Shown: in pieces, positions 41,476 through 49,586 of the stretch | How the letters are laid out: every line of letters begins with the position of its first letter | How positions within the stretch are numbered: position 1 is the stretch's first letter | Source of the DNA: Clostridiales bacterium | Lineage (GTDB): Bacteria; Bacillota; Clostridia; Lachnospirales; Lachnospiraceae | Length of the DNA: 64,000 nucleotides | Reading direction: 5' to 3' | Assembly (NCBI GenBank): GCA_019423835.1 | Contig: JAHZAR010000004.1 | Location: 1 to 64,000, forward strand | Program-made: the position numbers and the translations under genes | Notes under the pieces: model-generated | The model's database searches: none | What the model saw: the letters and a program-made list of their open reading frames with translations, nothing else | Told to the model about the DNA's origin: nothing

Positions 41476-42873
41476 CTACTCTGCAAGCAGCGCTTCTCCC
41501 ACATTTACAATATCTCCGGCCCCCATAGTTATCAACAGATCGCCGTGTACACAGCTTTTTTTGAGAAATTCTTCAATTTCCTCAAACGTGTGAAAATACC
41601 AGACTTTTTTGCCCAGCTTCTCAATTCTTTCTGCTATGTCCCGGGAGCTGATGCCCAGTGTATCCGTTTCCCGAGCCGCATAGATGTCGGCCAGAACGAT
41701 GCAGTCCGCCATGGAAAGCGCCTCTGCAAACTCATCGAGAAATGCTTTTGTCCTCGTATAGGTGTGGGGCTGGAACACACACCAGATCCGGTTGTGGGGA
41801 TAATTCTGAGCTGTCTTAAGGCTCGCCCGAATCTCCTGGGGATGGTGGGCGTAATCATCTATAATCGTCACCCCATTCAAGACCCCCTTTTTCTCGAAGC
41901 GGCGCTTGGTTCCCGTAAAGTTCAGAAGTCCCCGCTTCACCGCCTCCAGTGACATCCCCGCCTCAAGGGCTGCCGCTGCTGCCGCAAGGGCATTGTATAC
42001 ATTGTGCTCACCGCTGACGCCAAGACTCAGGGTATCCCTCTTTTCCCCTCTTATACAGAGGTCGAAGGTCGGCCTGGCAAGGGAGTCGTAGGAAATTTCT
42101 CCTGCGCTGTAATCAAACTCCCTCTCTGCTCCAAAGGTAATCACCCTGCCCTCTGTGTTTTTTACAATCTCCTGCCAGTTTTCAATCTCCCCGTTTATGA
42201 CAACGGCCCCCTGCTTTGGAGCCTTCTTGGCAAAGCGTGTGAAGGAGCTGCGGATATCCGCCAGATCTCTGAAGAAATCCATGTGATCCTCCTCGATATT
42301 CAGGATCACCTCAATAGTCGGGAAAAATTCCAGAAAGCTGTTTGTATATTCACAGGCCTCTGTGATAAAAAATTCCGGTCCTCCGACGCGGATATTGCCT
42401 CCTATGGACGGAAGGATCCCTCCCACAGATATGGTAGGATCCGCCTCGGCCGCCAGAAAGATCTCCGAGAGCATGGAGGTTGTGGTGGTCTTTCCGTGAG
42501 TTCCCGCCACGGCGATGGCCTCTCTGTAATTTCGCATCATCTCCCCCAGAAGGACGGCCCTGGAAAGCATGGGAAGTCCCGCCTCCCTTGCAGCCGCAAA
42601 CTCCGGATTATCGGGATGAATAGCTGCCGTGTACACCACAGCGTCAATCTTCTTTCCTCTCTGCTCTGCCTGCCTGATGTTTTCTGCCCTCTGTCCGATA
42701 TAGATCACGGCACCTTTGCGCTTCAGATGCTCTGTAAGCTCGCTCTCCCTGGAATCGGAGCCTGTGACGGTAAACCCCTCATCCATCAGAATCTCCGCCA
42801 GGCCGCTCATGCTGATGCCTCCGATTCCCATAAAATAAATGTGCTGCGGTTTATTAAAATCAATCTGATACAT
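41476..42873 (-). CDS. murC: UDP-N-acetylmuramate-L-alanine ligase
   Basis: A 465-residue Mur ligase adding L-alanine to UDP-MurNAc in peptidoglycan synthesis. The N-terminal domain has IYFMGIGGISMSGLAEIL. The ATP loop is AVAGTHGKTTTTSML (about 110-124). NIEEDHMDFF and GEHNVYNALAAAAAALEAG are typical central motifs, and the C-terminal domain has IIDDYAHHPQEIRASL and VFQPHTYTRT. The start is ATG 42873 with AGGTGG 8 bp upstream; a GTG four codons earlier is less well placed. Its stop codon directly abuts the last DnaA box. Confidence 0.97.
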   Translation of the reverse strand: MYQIDFNKPQHIYFMGIGGISMSGLAEILMDEGFTVTGSDSRESELTEHLKRKGAVIYIGQRAENIRQAEQRGKKIDAVVYTAAIHPDNPEFAAAREAGLPMLSRAVLLGEMMRNYREAIAVAGTHGKTTTTSMLSEIFLAAEADPTISVGGILPSIGGNIRVGGPEFFITEACEYTNSFLEFFPTIEVILNIEEDHMDFFRDLADIRSSFTRFAKKAPKQGAVVINGEIENWQEIVKNTEGRVITFGAEREFDYSAGEISYDSLARPTFDLCIRGEKRDTLSLGVSGEHNVYNALAAAAAALEAGMSLEAVKRGLLNFTGTKRRFEKKGVLNGVTIIDDYAHHPQEIRASLKTAQNYPHNRIWCVFQPHTYTRTKAFLDEFAEALSMADCIVLADIYAARETDTLGISSRDIAERIEKLGKKVWYFHTFEEIEEFLKKSCVHGDLLITMGAGDIVNVGEALLAE

Positions 42874-43001
42874 GTTTCGTTCCACCTTTTGCCTGATTTT
42901 TCCTTTCCACAGAATCAGGCGGTCTCAAAAAGCCGCCTGTCTTTTCCTGCCCTCCCGTCTGGCGGCCAGCGCCAGATAAGCATATGCAGGATGTTTCTTT
43001 A

Positions 43002-43030
43002 ATTTAACTTCTTTTAAAGGGAAATGTCAA
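43002..43030 (-). promoter_or_regulatory. murC promoter
   Basis: Minus strand: perfect TTGACA (43025-43030), 17-bp spacer, TTAAAT (43002-43007). A 7-bp leader hairpin (CAGGCGG/CCGCCTG) follows near 42,914-42,938. Confidence 0.6.
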
Positions 43031-43103
43031 CAGATTTGAGCCATATTGGCGGGATCCTGCAGGGCTGAAGCGGGGAGGAGCACCTGCCAGACAGAAACTG
43101 CAC

Positions 43104-43148
43104 AGAAAAAGGAAGAGCTGTGAACTTTCTAAAATTCACAGCTCTTCC
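43104..43148 (-). terminator. queT terminator
   Basis: A perfect 14-bp stem, GGAAGAGCTGTGAA with TTCACAGCTCTTCC, followed on the minus strand by TTTTTCTG, about 40 bp past the queT stop. Confidence 0.9.
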
Positions 43149-43185
43149 CTCTGTCGTTTTTCTATGGCTCTCCGTGCCTTATCCG

Positions 43186-43689
43186 TCAGGCAGTTTTCAC
43201 GCCTCCGAAAATCATATGTCTGTATCGCTCCAGCCCGCGGATCAGGATGCTTCCCAGCACTCCTACTGCCAGGATCTCCCCGATTCCAACAGTCACCATG
43301 GCTACCGGGATCAGATCTGTACTGCCGTAGGCGTAGCGCAGAACCCATGGAACGATCACAGCGTTGGAGATAATCGGAGGCAGAAGAACCAGAAATCTGT
43401 TTCTTCTGAGGGCATAAGAGCCGACGGCTCCGATCAGGGTGGCCAGGCTGCCGAAGATCACATCCATGGTCATGGCTCCTGCCAGCAGATTGGACAGGAA
43501 GCAGCCGATAAACAGACCTGGAATCGCAGCCGGCGTGAAAAACGGAAGGACACAGAGTGCCTCCGAGATCCGGAACTGAACCGGGCCAAAGCTGATTGGC
43601 GCAAAGACGAGGGTCAGCACAATGTAGATCGCTGCGATGGCTGCGCCCTGGGTGAGCAGGTACACGGATTTCTTGTTTGATTCTTTCAT
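43186..43689 (-). CDS. queT: QueT-type ECF transporter substrate-binding subunit
   Basis: A 167-residue membrane S-component of the QueT family, which with the shared ECF module imports a queuosine precursor (preQ1 or a related base). About five to six hydrophobic helices are visible. AAIAAIYIVLTLVFAPISFGPVQFRISEALCVLPFFTPAAIPGLFIGCFLSNLLAG is the diagnostic stretch. AAAGGAG precedes the ATG. The leader (43690-43806) can form a pseudoknot involving this Shine-Dalgarno, which fits control by preQ1. No ECF ATPase genes are nearby; they are normally shared. The gene has its own promoter and terminator. Confidence 0.9.
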   Translation of the reverse strand: MKESNKKSVYLLTQGAAIAAIYIVLTLVFAPISFGPVQFRISEALCVLPFFTPAAIPGLFIGCFLSNLLAGAMTMDVIFGSLATLIGAVGSYALRRNRFLVLLPPIISNAVIVPWVLRYAYGSTDLIPVAMVTVGIGEILAVGVLGSILIRGLERYRHMIFGGVKTA

Positions 43690-43695
43690 ATTCTG

Positions 43696-43806
43696 TTTCT
43701 CCTTTAGTTTTGTTTTACGAGTGGAAGGTCCCGAACACTCGATTCATTTAACGCCGGGAATCGGCGGCAGGCCCGTAAGACCTTGGTTTTTATGGCTTAC
43801 CTGCGT
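43696..43806 (-). promoter_or_regulatory. Candidate preQ1 riboswitch in the queT leader
   Basis: On the minus strand, CGAGTG (43741-43736) pairs with CACTCG (43723-43718) around a 12-nt loop containing GGACCTTC. An A-rich tail and the AAAGGAG ribosome-binding site follow. Loop CCTT can pair with AAGG of that site, the architecture of a class I preQ1 translational riboswitch. The same loop can alternatively pair with upstream AAGGTC (43784-43779). Further helices are CGCCG/CGGCG and GCAGGTAAG with CTTAC...CCTGC. The call rests on structure and on the queT context. Confidence 0.55.
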
Positions 43807-43811
43807 GTCAT

Positions 43812-43840
43812 AGGATACCATGGAAAAGTGGGATTGTCAA
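43812..43840 (-). promoter_or_regulatory. queT promoter
   Basis: Minus strand: perfect TTGACA (43835-43840), 17-bp spacer, TATCCT (43812-43817). Predicted start is near 43,805, giving a leader of about 115 nt. Confidence 0.7.
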
Positions 43841-43859
43841 GGAGCCTGCCATGCCTCTA

Positions 43860-44860
43860 CTATTGCCCCTCCTCCAGCCTGGGCGTATAAATTCTGACTT
43901 CCCCCTCCATCTCTGTCCTCACAGAATACGGCGGCAGACTGTACTCTCTGTTTTGGAATTCCTGATCTGAAAAATTGGCGAAAGTCTTCCTATCGCTGCC
44001 ATAGGAGATTTCCTGAACCAGACCGTCCTCTGTCAGCCAGCGAAAGCCTGTCCTCTCCCTGGTAACTGCCTCTCTGGCAAAATCTGACCAGATGGCTGTG
44101 CGGCGGACTATGTCTTCCTTAATATTCCTCCCACTCCCGGGCATCCAGGTGATAGAGAGGCGGCACGATGCAGAGGATCTCGCGGAGCATCCTGTCTCCT
44201 GCCTCCTCCATATCCTCCTCCTGGGTTGTCACATGGCCCGGCGTGGAGTCATCGTAAATTTCCCCTGCCGCATCACAGTCAGTAAACCAGGAGTTAAAAG
44301 GCAGGCAGTTGTAGACGGCGTGGAGAACTGCTCCGGTGCAAAAAACTCCTGTCCGCTCAGATACTCTCTCCAGACAGGATTGGAGGCAGGCACATGCTTT
44401 CCCTCTCCGATAGGCAGATAGTACGTATCAGCCTCTGTTATATCGAGGGAGTACTCATTGTCCTCATCCGTCTCTGAGGTGAGGGCGACTTCAAGATATG
44501 TTCCGCAGTTTTGAACTTTAGCCAGAATCCGGGACTCCCGGCTGTCTGATACGGCGTTCTCCCCTGGACAGAGGGCCGCTTTTTCTTCATTTTCTGTCCC
44601 ATTTCCCAGCAGAATGGGAATCCTTTTTTATTGATCTGCGCCTCTGTCTGAAGACTGTCCATACTGACAGAGTAATGCTCCGCCTCAAAGATGGATAATT
44701 CATATTTTGTCGCTGCATCCTCTCCCTCACGGAGACTGACTGAAGTCTGCTCCTTCCCTGACCTGTCTCTGTCATCCCTTTTTCTGCTCCGTAGCCGGTC
44801 AAAAGCGTCACGGGACGGCATATTACGCTCCTCAGTATAAGGCCTTCCTCTGACATTCAT
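43860..44860 (-). pseudogene. Frameshifted remnant of an unknown gene
   Basis: Reading the minus strand, coherent protein-like sequence jumps frame at least three times. It runs from PSRDAFDRLRSRKRDD to DSLQTEAQINKKG, then shifts near an A6 run (44624-44629) into IPILLGNGTENEE...DTYYLPIGEGKHVPASNPVWREYLSGQEF. It shifts again near a T6 run (44340-44345) into GAVLHAVYNCLPFNSWFTDCDAAGEIYDD...HLDAREWEEY, then near 44,120 into EDIVRRTAIWSDFAREAVTRERTGFRW...YTPRLEEGQ. Each piece has ordinary composition, so this was one gene of about 330 codons. I do not recognise the family. Two shifts are at homopolymers, so sequencing error could explain part of it. A response-regulator remnant lies just upstream. 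Confidence 0.7.
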
Positions 44861-44889
44861 GTGACCGTTCAGGCTTGGGAGGGATTCTC

Positions 44890-44958
44890 TCAGATTTCCA
44901 GGTAAAGCCTCAGAATTTTTCTCATGTCCTTATCATCCTCAGCAATTAAAATCCTCAA
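44890..44958 (-). pseudogene. Truncated response-regulator receiver start
   Basis: A 22-codon frame starting at TTG 44958, with GGAGG at ideal spacing, reads LRILIAEDDKDMRKILRLYLEI and then stops. This is the first strand and helix of a two-component receiver domain with its acidic pair (EDD); the rest, including the phosphorylated aspartate, is missing. It appears to be the remnant of a regulator gene. No matching kinase is visible nearby. The rest of 44959-45163 holds no gene. Confidence 0.6.
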
Positions 44959-45163
44959 ACCCTGTCCTCCATTCTTTTTCCCTTCGGTTCTTTAAAATTC
45001 TGTCCTTCCTGTCTGAAACTCATTCCGGCAGCCAAATTCATCTTCCCTTCTGTTCGGGCACGGCTTCTCTCCATGAACCGACTCTATCATACCAGAAAGA
45101 TTTGTCATTGGTGAGGAGGAATCAGCATTGTTATGCTTTATACATCAGGAGTTTTCCTGCACA

Positions 45164-45206
45164 CCAAAAAGAGGACCGCTGCAGTGTTACTGCAGCGGTC
45201 CCCTCT
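45164..45206 (-). terminator. Terminator of the DUF368 gene
   Basis: GAGGACCGCTGCAGT pairs with ACTGCAGCGGTCCCCTC around a 3-nt loop, followed on the minus strand by TTTTTGG. Confidence 0.85.
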
Positions 45207-45252
45207 CTGAAAGAAGATCGTTACATTATTATAATTATATCCTCTCTGCGCC

Positions 45253-46098
45253 CTACTCCACGCTTACCCTGCTGTTGAACTTATCCAGGGCCAGGGCTGC
45301 AAAAATTCCCACCACGAAGCAGACCACATTTACTGCGCTCTGGGCCACTGTGGTAAAACCGTCCACAGGGACTGTCATAATCGTCGCCGCTATGACTATT
45401 CCGATAATTCCATGGAAGGCCACAGAATAATGTCTGTCAAACAGAGTATTGATGGCTTTTGCAAGGGCGATCACAGTTACAAGAGCACCGATTCCTCCTG
45501 GGATGAGGATTCCCAGATCAAAGTGTCCGATACCGTCCACAAAGGGGGTGTAAAGCCCCAGCGGCATCAGAAGGGTGGAAAAGCTCATCCCCGGGGCAAT
45601 CACGCTGAGAGCCAGGCAGAAACCGCAGAACAGATACCAGAAAAAGTTCGGGCTGATTTCCACACTGGTCATCTTAAGTCCGATGAGCAGCGCAAAGATT
45701 ACACACATGCACACAATCATGGACACATAGGACGCACCGCTTCTTCCCTGCTCTCCCGCCTCCCGGAACAGGGACGGAAGCATGCCTGTGATCAGTCCGA
45801 TAAAGAGGCACACCGACGGCGCCGGATATTTTTCCAGGAAAAATGACAGCACATTGGCGATCCCCAGAAATCCAATACCGCCTCCGATAAACACGGGGAG
45901 CAGTTTGGGAACGTGTGTCTTAAAATTGGCGAAGGGGTTGGAGAGCAGCTCCATGATCGGTTTGTAGATTCCGAAAATAACGCTCAAAACACCTCCCGAT
46001 ATGCCCGGCAGCACCGCGCCCAGGCCTATCAGAGCCCCCTGAAAAACCCTGAACAGGGTCTTAGACAGGCTGAATTTTGAATCCTGCATTTCATTCAT
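45253..46098 (-). CDS. DUF368 undecaprenyl-phosphate transporter (PopT-like)
   Basis: A 281-residue polytopic membrane protein of the DUF368 family, recently assigned (PopT) as a flippase recycling undecaprenyl phosphate to the inner leaflet for peptidoglycan and other envelope polymers. About eight hydrophobic helices are visible. The paired re-entrant motifs GALIGLGAVLPGISGGVLSVIFGIY and GFCLALSVIAPGMSFSTLLMPLGLY (P-G-x-S-G/S) are diagnostic. AAAGGAG precedes the ATG. It is monocistronic with promoter 46176-46204 and a strong terminator. Confidence 0.9.
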   Translation of the reverse strand: MNEMQDSKFSLSKTLFRVFQGALIGLGAVLPGISGGVLSVIFGIYKPIMELLSNPFANFKTHVPKLLPVFIGGGIGFLGIANVLSFFLEKYPAPSVCLFIGLITGMLPSLFREAGEQGRSGASYVSMIVCMCVIFALLIGLKMTSVEISPNFFWYLFCGFCLALSVIAPGMSFSTLLMPLGLYTPFVDGIGHFDLGILIPGGIGALVTVIALAKAINTLFDRHYSVAFHGIIGIVIAATIMTVPVDGFTTVAQSAVNVVCFVVGIFAALALDKFNSRVSVE

Positions 46099-46175
46099 AG
46101 CTTTACTCCTTTATATGCGAAAGCAGCAGGATACCTGCCGCTTTCTTCTATGACTGGCTGATATAGTCAAGGTCT

Positions 46176-46204
46176 ATCATATAATGGCTTTTCCCATTCG
46201 TCAA
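46176..46204 (-). promoter_or_regulatory. Promoter of the DUF368 gene
   Basis: Minus strand: TTGACG (46199-46204), 17-bp spacer, TATGAT (46176-46181), about 75 bp before the ATG. Confidence 0.6.
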
Positions 46205-46221
46205 CTGCTTTCCGCCGTCAG

Positions 46222-46250
46222 AAGAAAAAATGTGCAGCCGTCCGGACTGC
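46222..46250 (-). terminator. Terminator of the ABC/nucleoside hydrolase operon
   Basis: On the minus strand GCAGTC pairs with GGCTGC (one G-U) around a 5-nt loop, followed by ACATTTTTTCTTC. It lies about 40 bp past the isomerase stop and just upstream of the DUF368 promoter. Confidence 0.65.
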
Positions 46251-46288
46251 TTCCCTCTTCCGCAGAACCTTCAGCAGCCTGCCTCCTC

Positions 46289-47167
46289 CTACAGTCCCAT
46301 CAGATACTCTCCCACCTCATAGGCCAGCTTCAGAGCTGTGGGAAGCAGCCTGTCAGGAAAATAATTTCCGTAATTATTGACCTCAAAGCTGAAATATCCC
46401 TCATAGCCGATCTCTTTTAGTGTCTCCACCGCTGTCTTCCAGTCCACAGTCCCGAAGAGAGGCAGAACATGCATCAGATCCGGATCGGTCATGCTGTGGG
46501 TATCGGAAACATGGGTAGCTTTCAGATGCTTCCCGATATGGAGAAGCGATTTTCTCTGATCCTGCTTCATAATGTCTGCATGTTCAAAATCCCAGCAGAT
46601 TCCCATCCTCTCATCGCCAAAATCCGTCACGAAGTCCACCAGCTCCTCCGGAGTCACACCGTATTTCCTCCTGGGTGCAATGGCATAATCGCACATATTT
46701 TCAACGGCAAAGGCCATATGGTACTGCTCCGTTTTCCTTAAAAGCTCCCTGAAGTAGGCTGTATTTTTTTCCTTCGAGGACTTTACCAGAACCGGACTGT
46801 CAAAGTCTGTTTCCGGGTGCGTCACACAGAGCCTGGAGCCCAGGGCGGCACAGCAGTAGATGGACCTCTCTGTCAGCTCCTCATGGCGTCTCCTCTCACT
46901 CTCTGTCATATCTGCACAGAAGTTATAGGTGTAGGCGTGGCACTGGCCAAAGGTTACTCCCAGTTCATCCTTCTTTCTCTCAATCCCTGCCAGCCATCGC
47001 TCCCATCCGTCGGTCAGAAACGGGGAGTGGGGCAGGGACCAGTCATAGAAGCTGATGTCAAAGGTATCAAAGCCGGCGGCAAAAGCCAGCTCCATCATAT
47101 CCTCCATAGCCATGATGCTCTTGTCCGGCCTTTCAAATACGATATTGGTAGATGTAGATAATTTCAT
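46289..47167 (-). CDS. Sugar phosphate isomerase/epimerase (AP endonuclease 2 fold)
   Basis: A 292-residue TIM-barrel protein of the xylose-isomerase-like/AP endonuclease family 2 superfamily. Metal-ligand motifs are spread as expected: FGQCHAYTYNF (His), FAVENMCDYA (Glu), ICWDFEHADIM (Asp, His), ATHVSDTH (His), DPDLMHVLPLFGTVDW (His) and YFSFEVN (Glu). Such enzymes isomerise or epimerise free or phosphorylated sugars; the substrate here is unknown. Its ATG overlaps the nucleoside hydrolase stop by 4 bp, so it is the last gene of the ABC operon and likely processes the sugar released from the imported glycoside. Confidence 0.82.
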   Translation of the reverse strand: MKLSTSTNIVFERPDKSIMAMEDMMELAFAAGFDTFDISFYDWSLPHSPFLTDGWERWLAGIERKKDELGVTFGQCHAYTYNFCADMTESERRRHEELTERSIYCCAALGSRLCVTHPETDFDSPVLVKSSKEKNTAYFRELLRKTEQYHMAFAVENMCDYAIAPRRKYGVTPEELVDFVTDFGDERMGICWDFEHADIMKQDQRKSLLHIGKHLKATHVSDTHSMTDPDLMHVLPLFGTVDWKTAVETLKEIGYEGYFSFEVNNYGNYFPDRLLPTALKLAYEVGEYLMGL

Positions 47168-48162
47168 ATAAATACCCTTTCTGTGAGAAGTCTGATAAGC
47201 CGGCTCCAGTCATATTCCCAGGCTGCGCTTACATTCTGCGGGAGCGCTTTAAAACGCCCGCTGTTGCCGAACAGGGTCTGCCCTGTCGTATATTCCCCTC
47301 CTGTCTCCACCAGAACACCGCCGCAGACCGTTCTTGCCATGTCAGGAAAGGCTGTGAGAGCCACTGCCGCGCTGTCTACGAGAAGGCTTGAGGGATTTAA
47401 GCCATGTTCCAGATTAAACTGCACAGCCTGCCGCAGAAAGTCTGCTTTTTTTCCCTCTCCTGCCTCTGATAAAAGGCGGTCCATCATAGAGTCCTCCAGG
47501 CGTGAGGTTACATCAAGGCCGGCAGCCGTGATCGGTATCCCCGAGCCAAACACTGCAGCTGCCGCCTCCGGATCTTTCTCAATGTTCCACTCCGGCCTTG
47601 GATTTAGCCTCCTGTGGTCAGCCGCCACCCCATACCCGCCTGAAATAGTGACAATCCCGGCCGCCAGCCCGGCCGTTTCAGGGGCATTTTGCAGCATCAG
47701 AGCCAGGTTGGTCATGGGGGCCATAGAAATAATAAAAACCTCCCCGGGATGGGCCTTTATCATATCTCCCATCCATCGGAAGGCCTCTGTCTCTTCCGGT
47801 TTTTTCTCCGGATCCGGCAGCCCTGTGCAGGACATTCCGTCCGGCCCGCAGTAGGCATCGTCGAACTCCATAGGGCGCGAAAGGGGGGCTTTCGCCCCCT
47901 GCACGGCCGGGATCTCCGGCCTCCCGCACAGCTCCTGTATCTTCATAATGTTTCTGATGCTTCTGTCCGAGTCACACACGCCGTAAGCGGCTGTCATTCC
48001 GAGAATCTGAAGCTCCGGCGACGCCAGCGCAAGCATCAGCGCTATGGCGTCGTCAGCACTGGGATCCGTGTCAATGATCACCTTCTTCTGAATGGCTGAT
48101 TCTGCCTTCTGTTTCTGAACGGTCTTTTCGTTTTGATTCCTGTCAGTCATTCCTTTTTTCAT
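47164..48162 (-). CDS. Inosine/uridine-preferring nucleoside hydrolase family protein
   Basis: A 332-residue nucleoside hydrolase (IunH/RihA fold), cleaving N-ribosides to base and sugar. The calcium-binding N-terminus is VIIDTDPSADDAIALMLAL (here DPSADDA replaces the commoner DPGxDDA). IISMAPMTNLALML and NPRPEWNIEKDPEAAAAVF correspond to the catalytic regions. The first 25 residues are a polar extension. It lies between the ABC substrate-binding lipoprotein and the isomerase. This placement suggests the transporter brings in a nucleoside-like glycoside (inference). Confidence 0.85.
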   Translation of the reverse strand: MKKGMTDRNQNEKTVQKQKAESAIQKKVIIDTDPSADDAIALMLALASPELQILGMTAAYGVCDSDRSIRNIMKIQELCGRPEIPAVQGAKAPLSRPMEFDDAYCGPDGMSCTGLPDPEKKPEETEAFRWMGDMIKAHPGEVFIISMAPMTNLALMLQNAPETAGLAAGIVTISGGYGVAADHRRLNPRPEWNIEKDPEAAAAVFGSGIPITAAGLDVTSRLEDSMMDRLLSEAGEGKKADFLRQAVQFNLEHGLNPSSLLVDSAAVALTAFPDMARTVCGGVLVETGGEYTTGQTLFGNSGRFKALPQNVSAAWEYDWSRLIRLLTERVFI

Positions 48163-48183
48163 CTGTTCTGTTTCCTGCTGTCT

Positions 48184-49548
48184 CTATTCACCGTTTGCCC
48201 GGTAGTAGTCATTGAAAATCTGGTTGCAGCCGTCAATAATCGCTGTCTTTGTATCCTCCACGGACGCCTCCCCGTTTCCGAACATCAGCATGGCATCCTT
48301 GATCACGGTGTCCACTCCGTCAGAGTTCGGCACAAACGGAGCAACGACATTTTCGCTGGTTCCCATGAGCACCTCGCCCGGAACGGCAAGCTGAGGAGTC
48401 TCTTCCATAGCTTTCTGGCAGCTCTCAAGCTCTGATGAGTTTTTGTTGACCGGAATGTAGCCTGCGCCGTCCAGCCACATAGCCTGAGCCTCCGGTGAGA
48501 TCATATACTGCTCAAATTCCCATGCCGCATTTACCGTCTCCTCGTCTCCCCTGTTTAAGAGGAAAAGTCCTGAACCGCTGGGATAAGCTCCTCCGTCATC
48601 AGTGCTGTTTACCACCGGAATAGGAGCCACTCCCCAGTTGAAGCTGTCTCCCACCAGTTCCTTGATTGTCGGGATTCTGGAGCTGCTCATAATCGCCATA
48701 GCATTCAGTCCCTGGGCAAACTCCTCGTTGATAGAGTCATTAGTAGGCTTATAGGCTCCTGTATCTACCACCTTCTTCCACTCTGTGAGGAAGGCTTCCA
48801 GGGCCTCCTCGCAGGCCATGGATTTCATTTTTCCGCTGTGTCCGCTCTCATTGTCTCCCAGGTAGGTACCCTGTCCCTGAGTTGCAATCCAGTTGCCCAG
48901 CTCAAACAGGCTGACTCTCACGTTCAGTCCGTACTGCGCATCAGTCTCATCCCTGAGAGTTCCCAGAATGGAGGCCATCTCATCGATAGTGGACGGAACC
49001 TGGGCTCCTATCTGATCCAGATAGTCCTGATTGTAGTAGAGAAGGAGGGTGGAAACACTCCACGGCACTCCTGCAAGCCTGTCGTCAATCTCAAAGGAAG
49101 AGACCGCATTGGAAATCAGATCCTCCTTTGCCACGGAATTTCCCTCTTTGGAGAGCATATCCTCAGCCCACACAAGACGGTCATAGTCCCTCACAAGGCT
49201 CACATGCTCACCGTAAAGCTGAATCACATCCGGCATATTTTCCACGTCGTCAGTGGACATGGCCGCTGTCAGCGCCTCTGTTCCCGGCCAGTTCTGAAAT
49301 ACCGGGGTTACATGGATCTTCTTTTCTTTTCCGATGGTCTCATTGAACTGATCCACCTGCTTCTGTGTGATCTCCGCATACACTCCGTCCATGGAATGCC
49401 AGAACACAACCTCCCTGGTTCCATCCTCGCTGACGGCCCCTGCAGGAGAGCCTCCCTCAGAATTGCCGCCGGTCCCTGCACCGCACCCGGTCAGACTTAA
49501 AAGTGCAGCTCCCGCTGCAAGCGCTGCCGCCATTTTCTTAAACTTCAT
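48184..49548 (-). CDS. ABC sugar-type substrate-binding lipoprotein
   Basis: A 454-residue extracytoplasmic solute-binding protein of family 1 (UgpB/MalE-like). The N-terminus has a lipoprotein signal peptide (KFKKMAAALAAGAALLSLTGC, lipobox LTGC at Cys 22), then a Gly/Ser linker. Motifs include VVFWHSMDG, MPDVIQLYGEHV, LAGVPWSVSTLLLYYNQDYLDQIG and YPSGSGLFLLNRGDEETVNAAWEFEQYMISPEAQAMW, close to the UgpB-type pattern. GGAGG precedes the ATG. Two permease genes precede it and a nucleoside hydrolase follows; no ATPase is encoded, so a shared MsmK-type ATPase is presumably used. Confidence 0.92.
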   Translation of the reverse strand: MKFKKMAAALAAGAALLSLTGCGAGTGGNSEGGSPAGAVSEDGTREVVFWHSMDGVYAEITQKQVDQFNETIGKEKKIHVTPVFQNWPGTEALTAAMSTDDVENMPDVIQLYGEHVSLVRDYDRLVWAEDMLSKEGNSVAKEDLISNAVSSFEIDDRLAGVPWSVSTLLLYYNQDYLDQIGAQVPSTIDEMASILGTLRDETDAQYGLNVRVSLFELGNWIATQGQGTYLGDNESGHSGKMKSMACEEALEAFLTEWKKVVDTGAYKPTNDSINEEFAQGLNAMAIMSSSRIPTIKELVGDSFNWGVAPIPVVNSTDDGGAYPSGSGLFLLNRGDEETVNAAWEFEQYMISPEAQAMWLDGAGYIPVNKNSSELESCQKAMEETPQLAVPGEVLMGTSENVVAPFVPNSDGVDTVIKDAMLMFGNGEASVEDTKTAIIDGCNQIFNDYYRANGE

Positions 49549-49586
49549 ACTTTTATCCTCCTTAATAATGGTTATATAAATTTACT

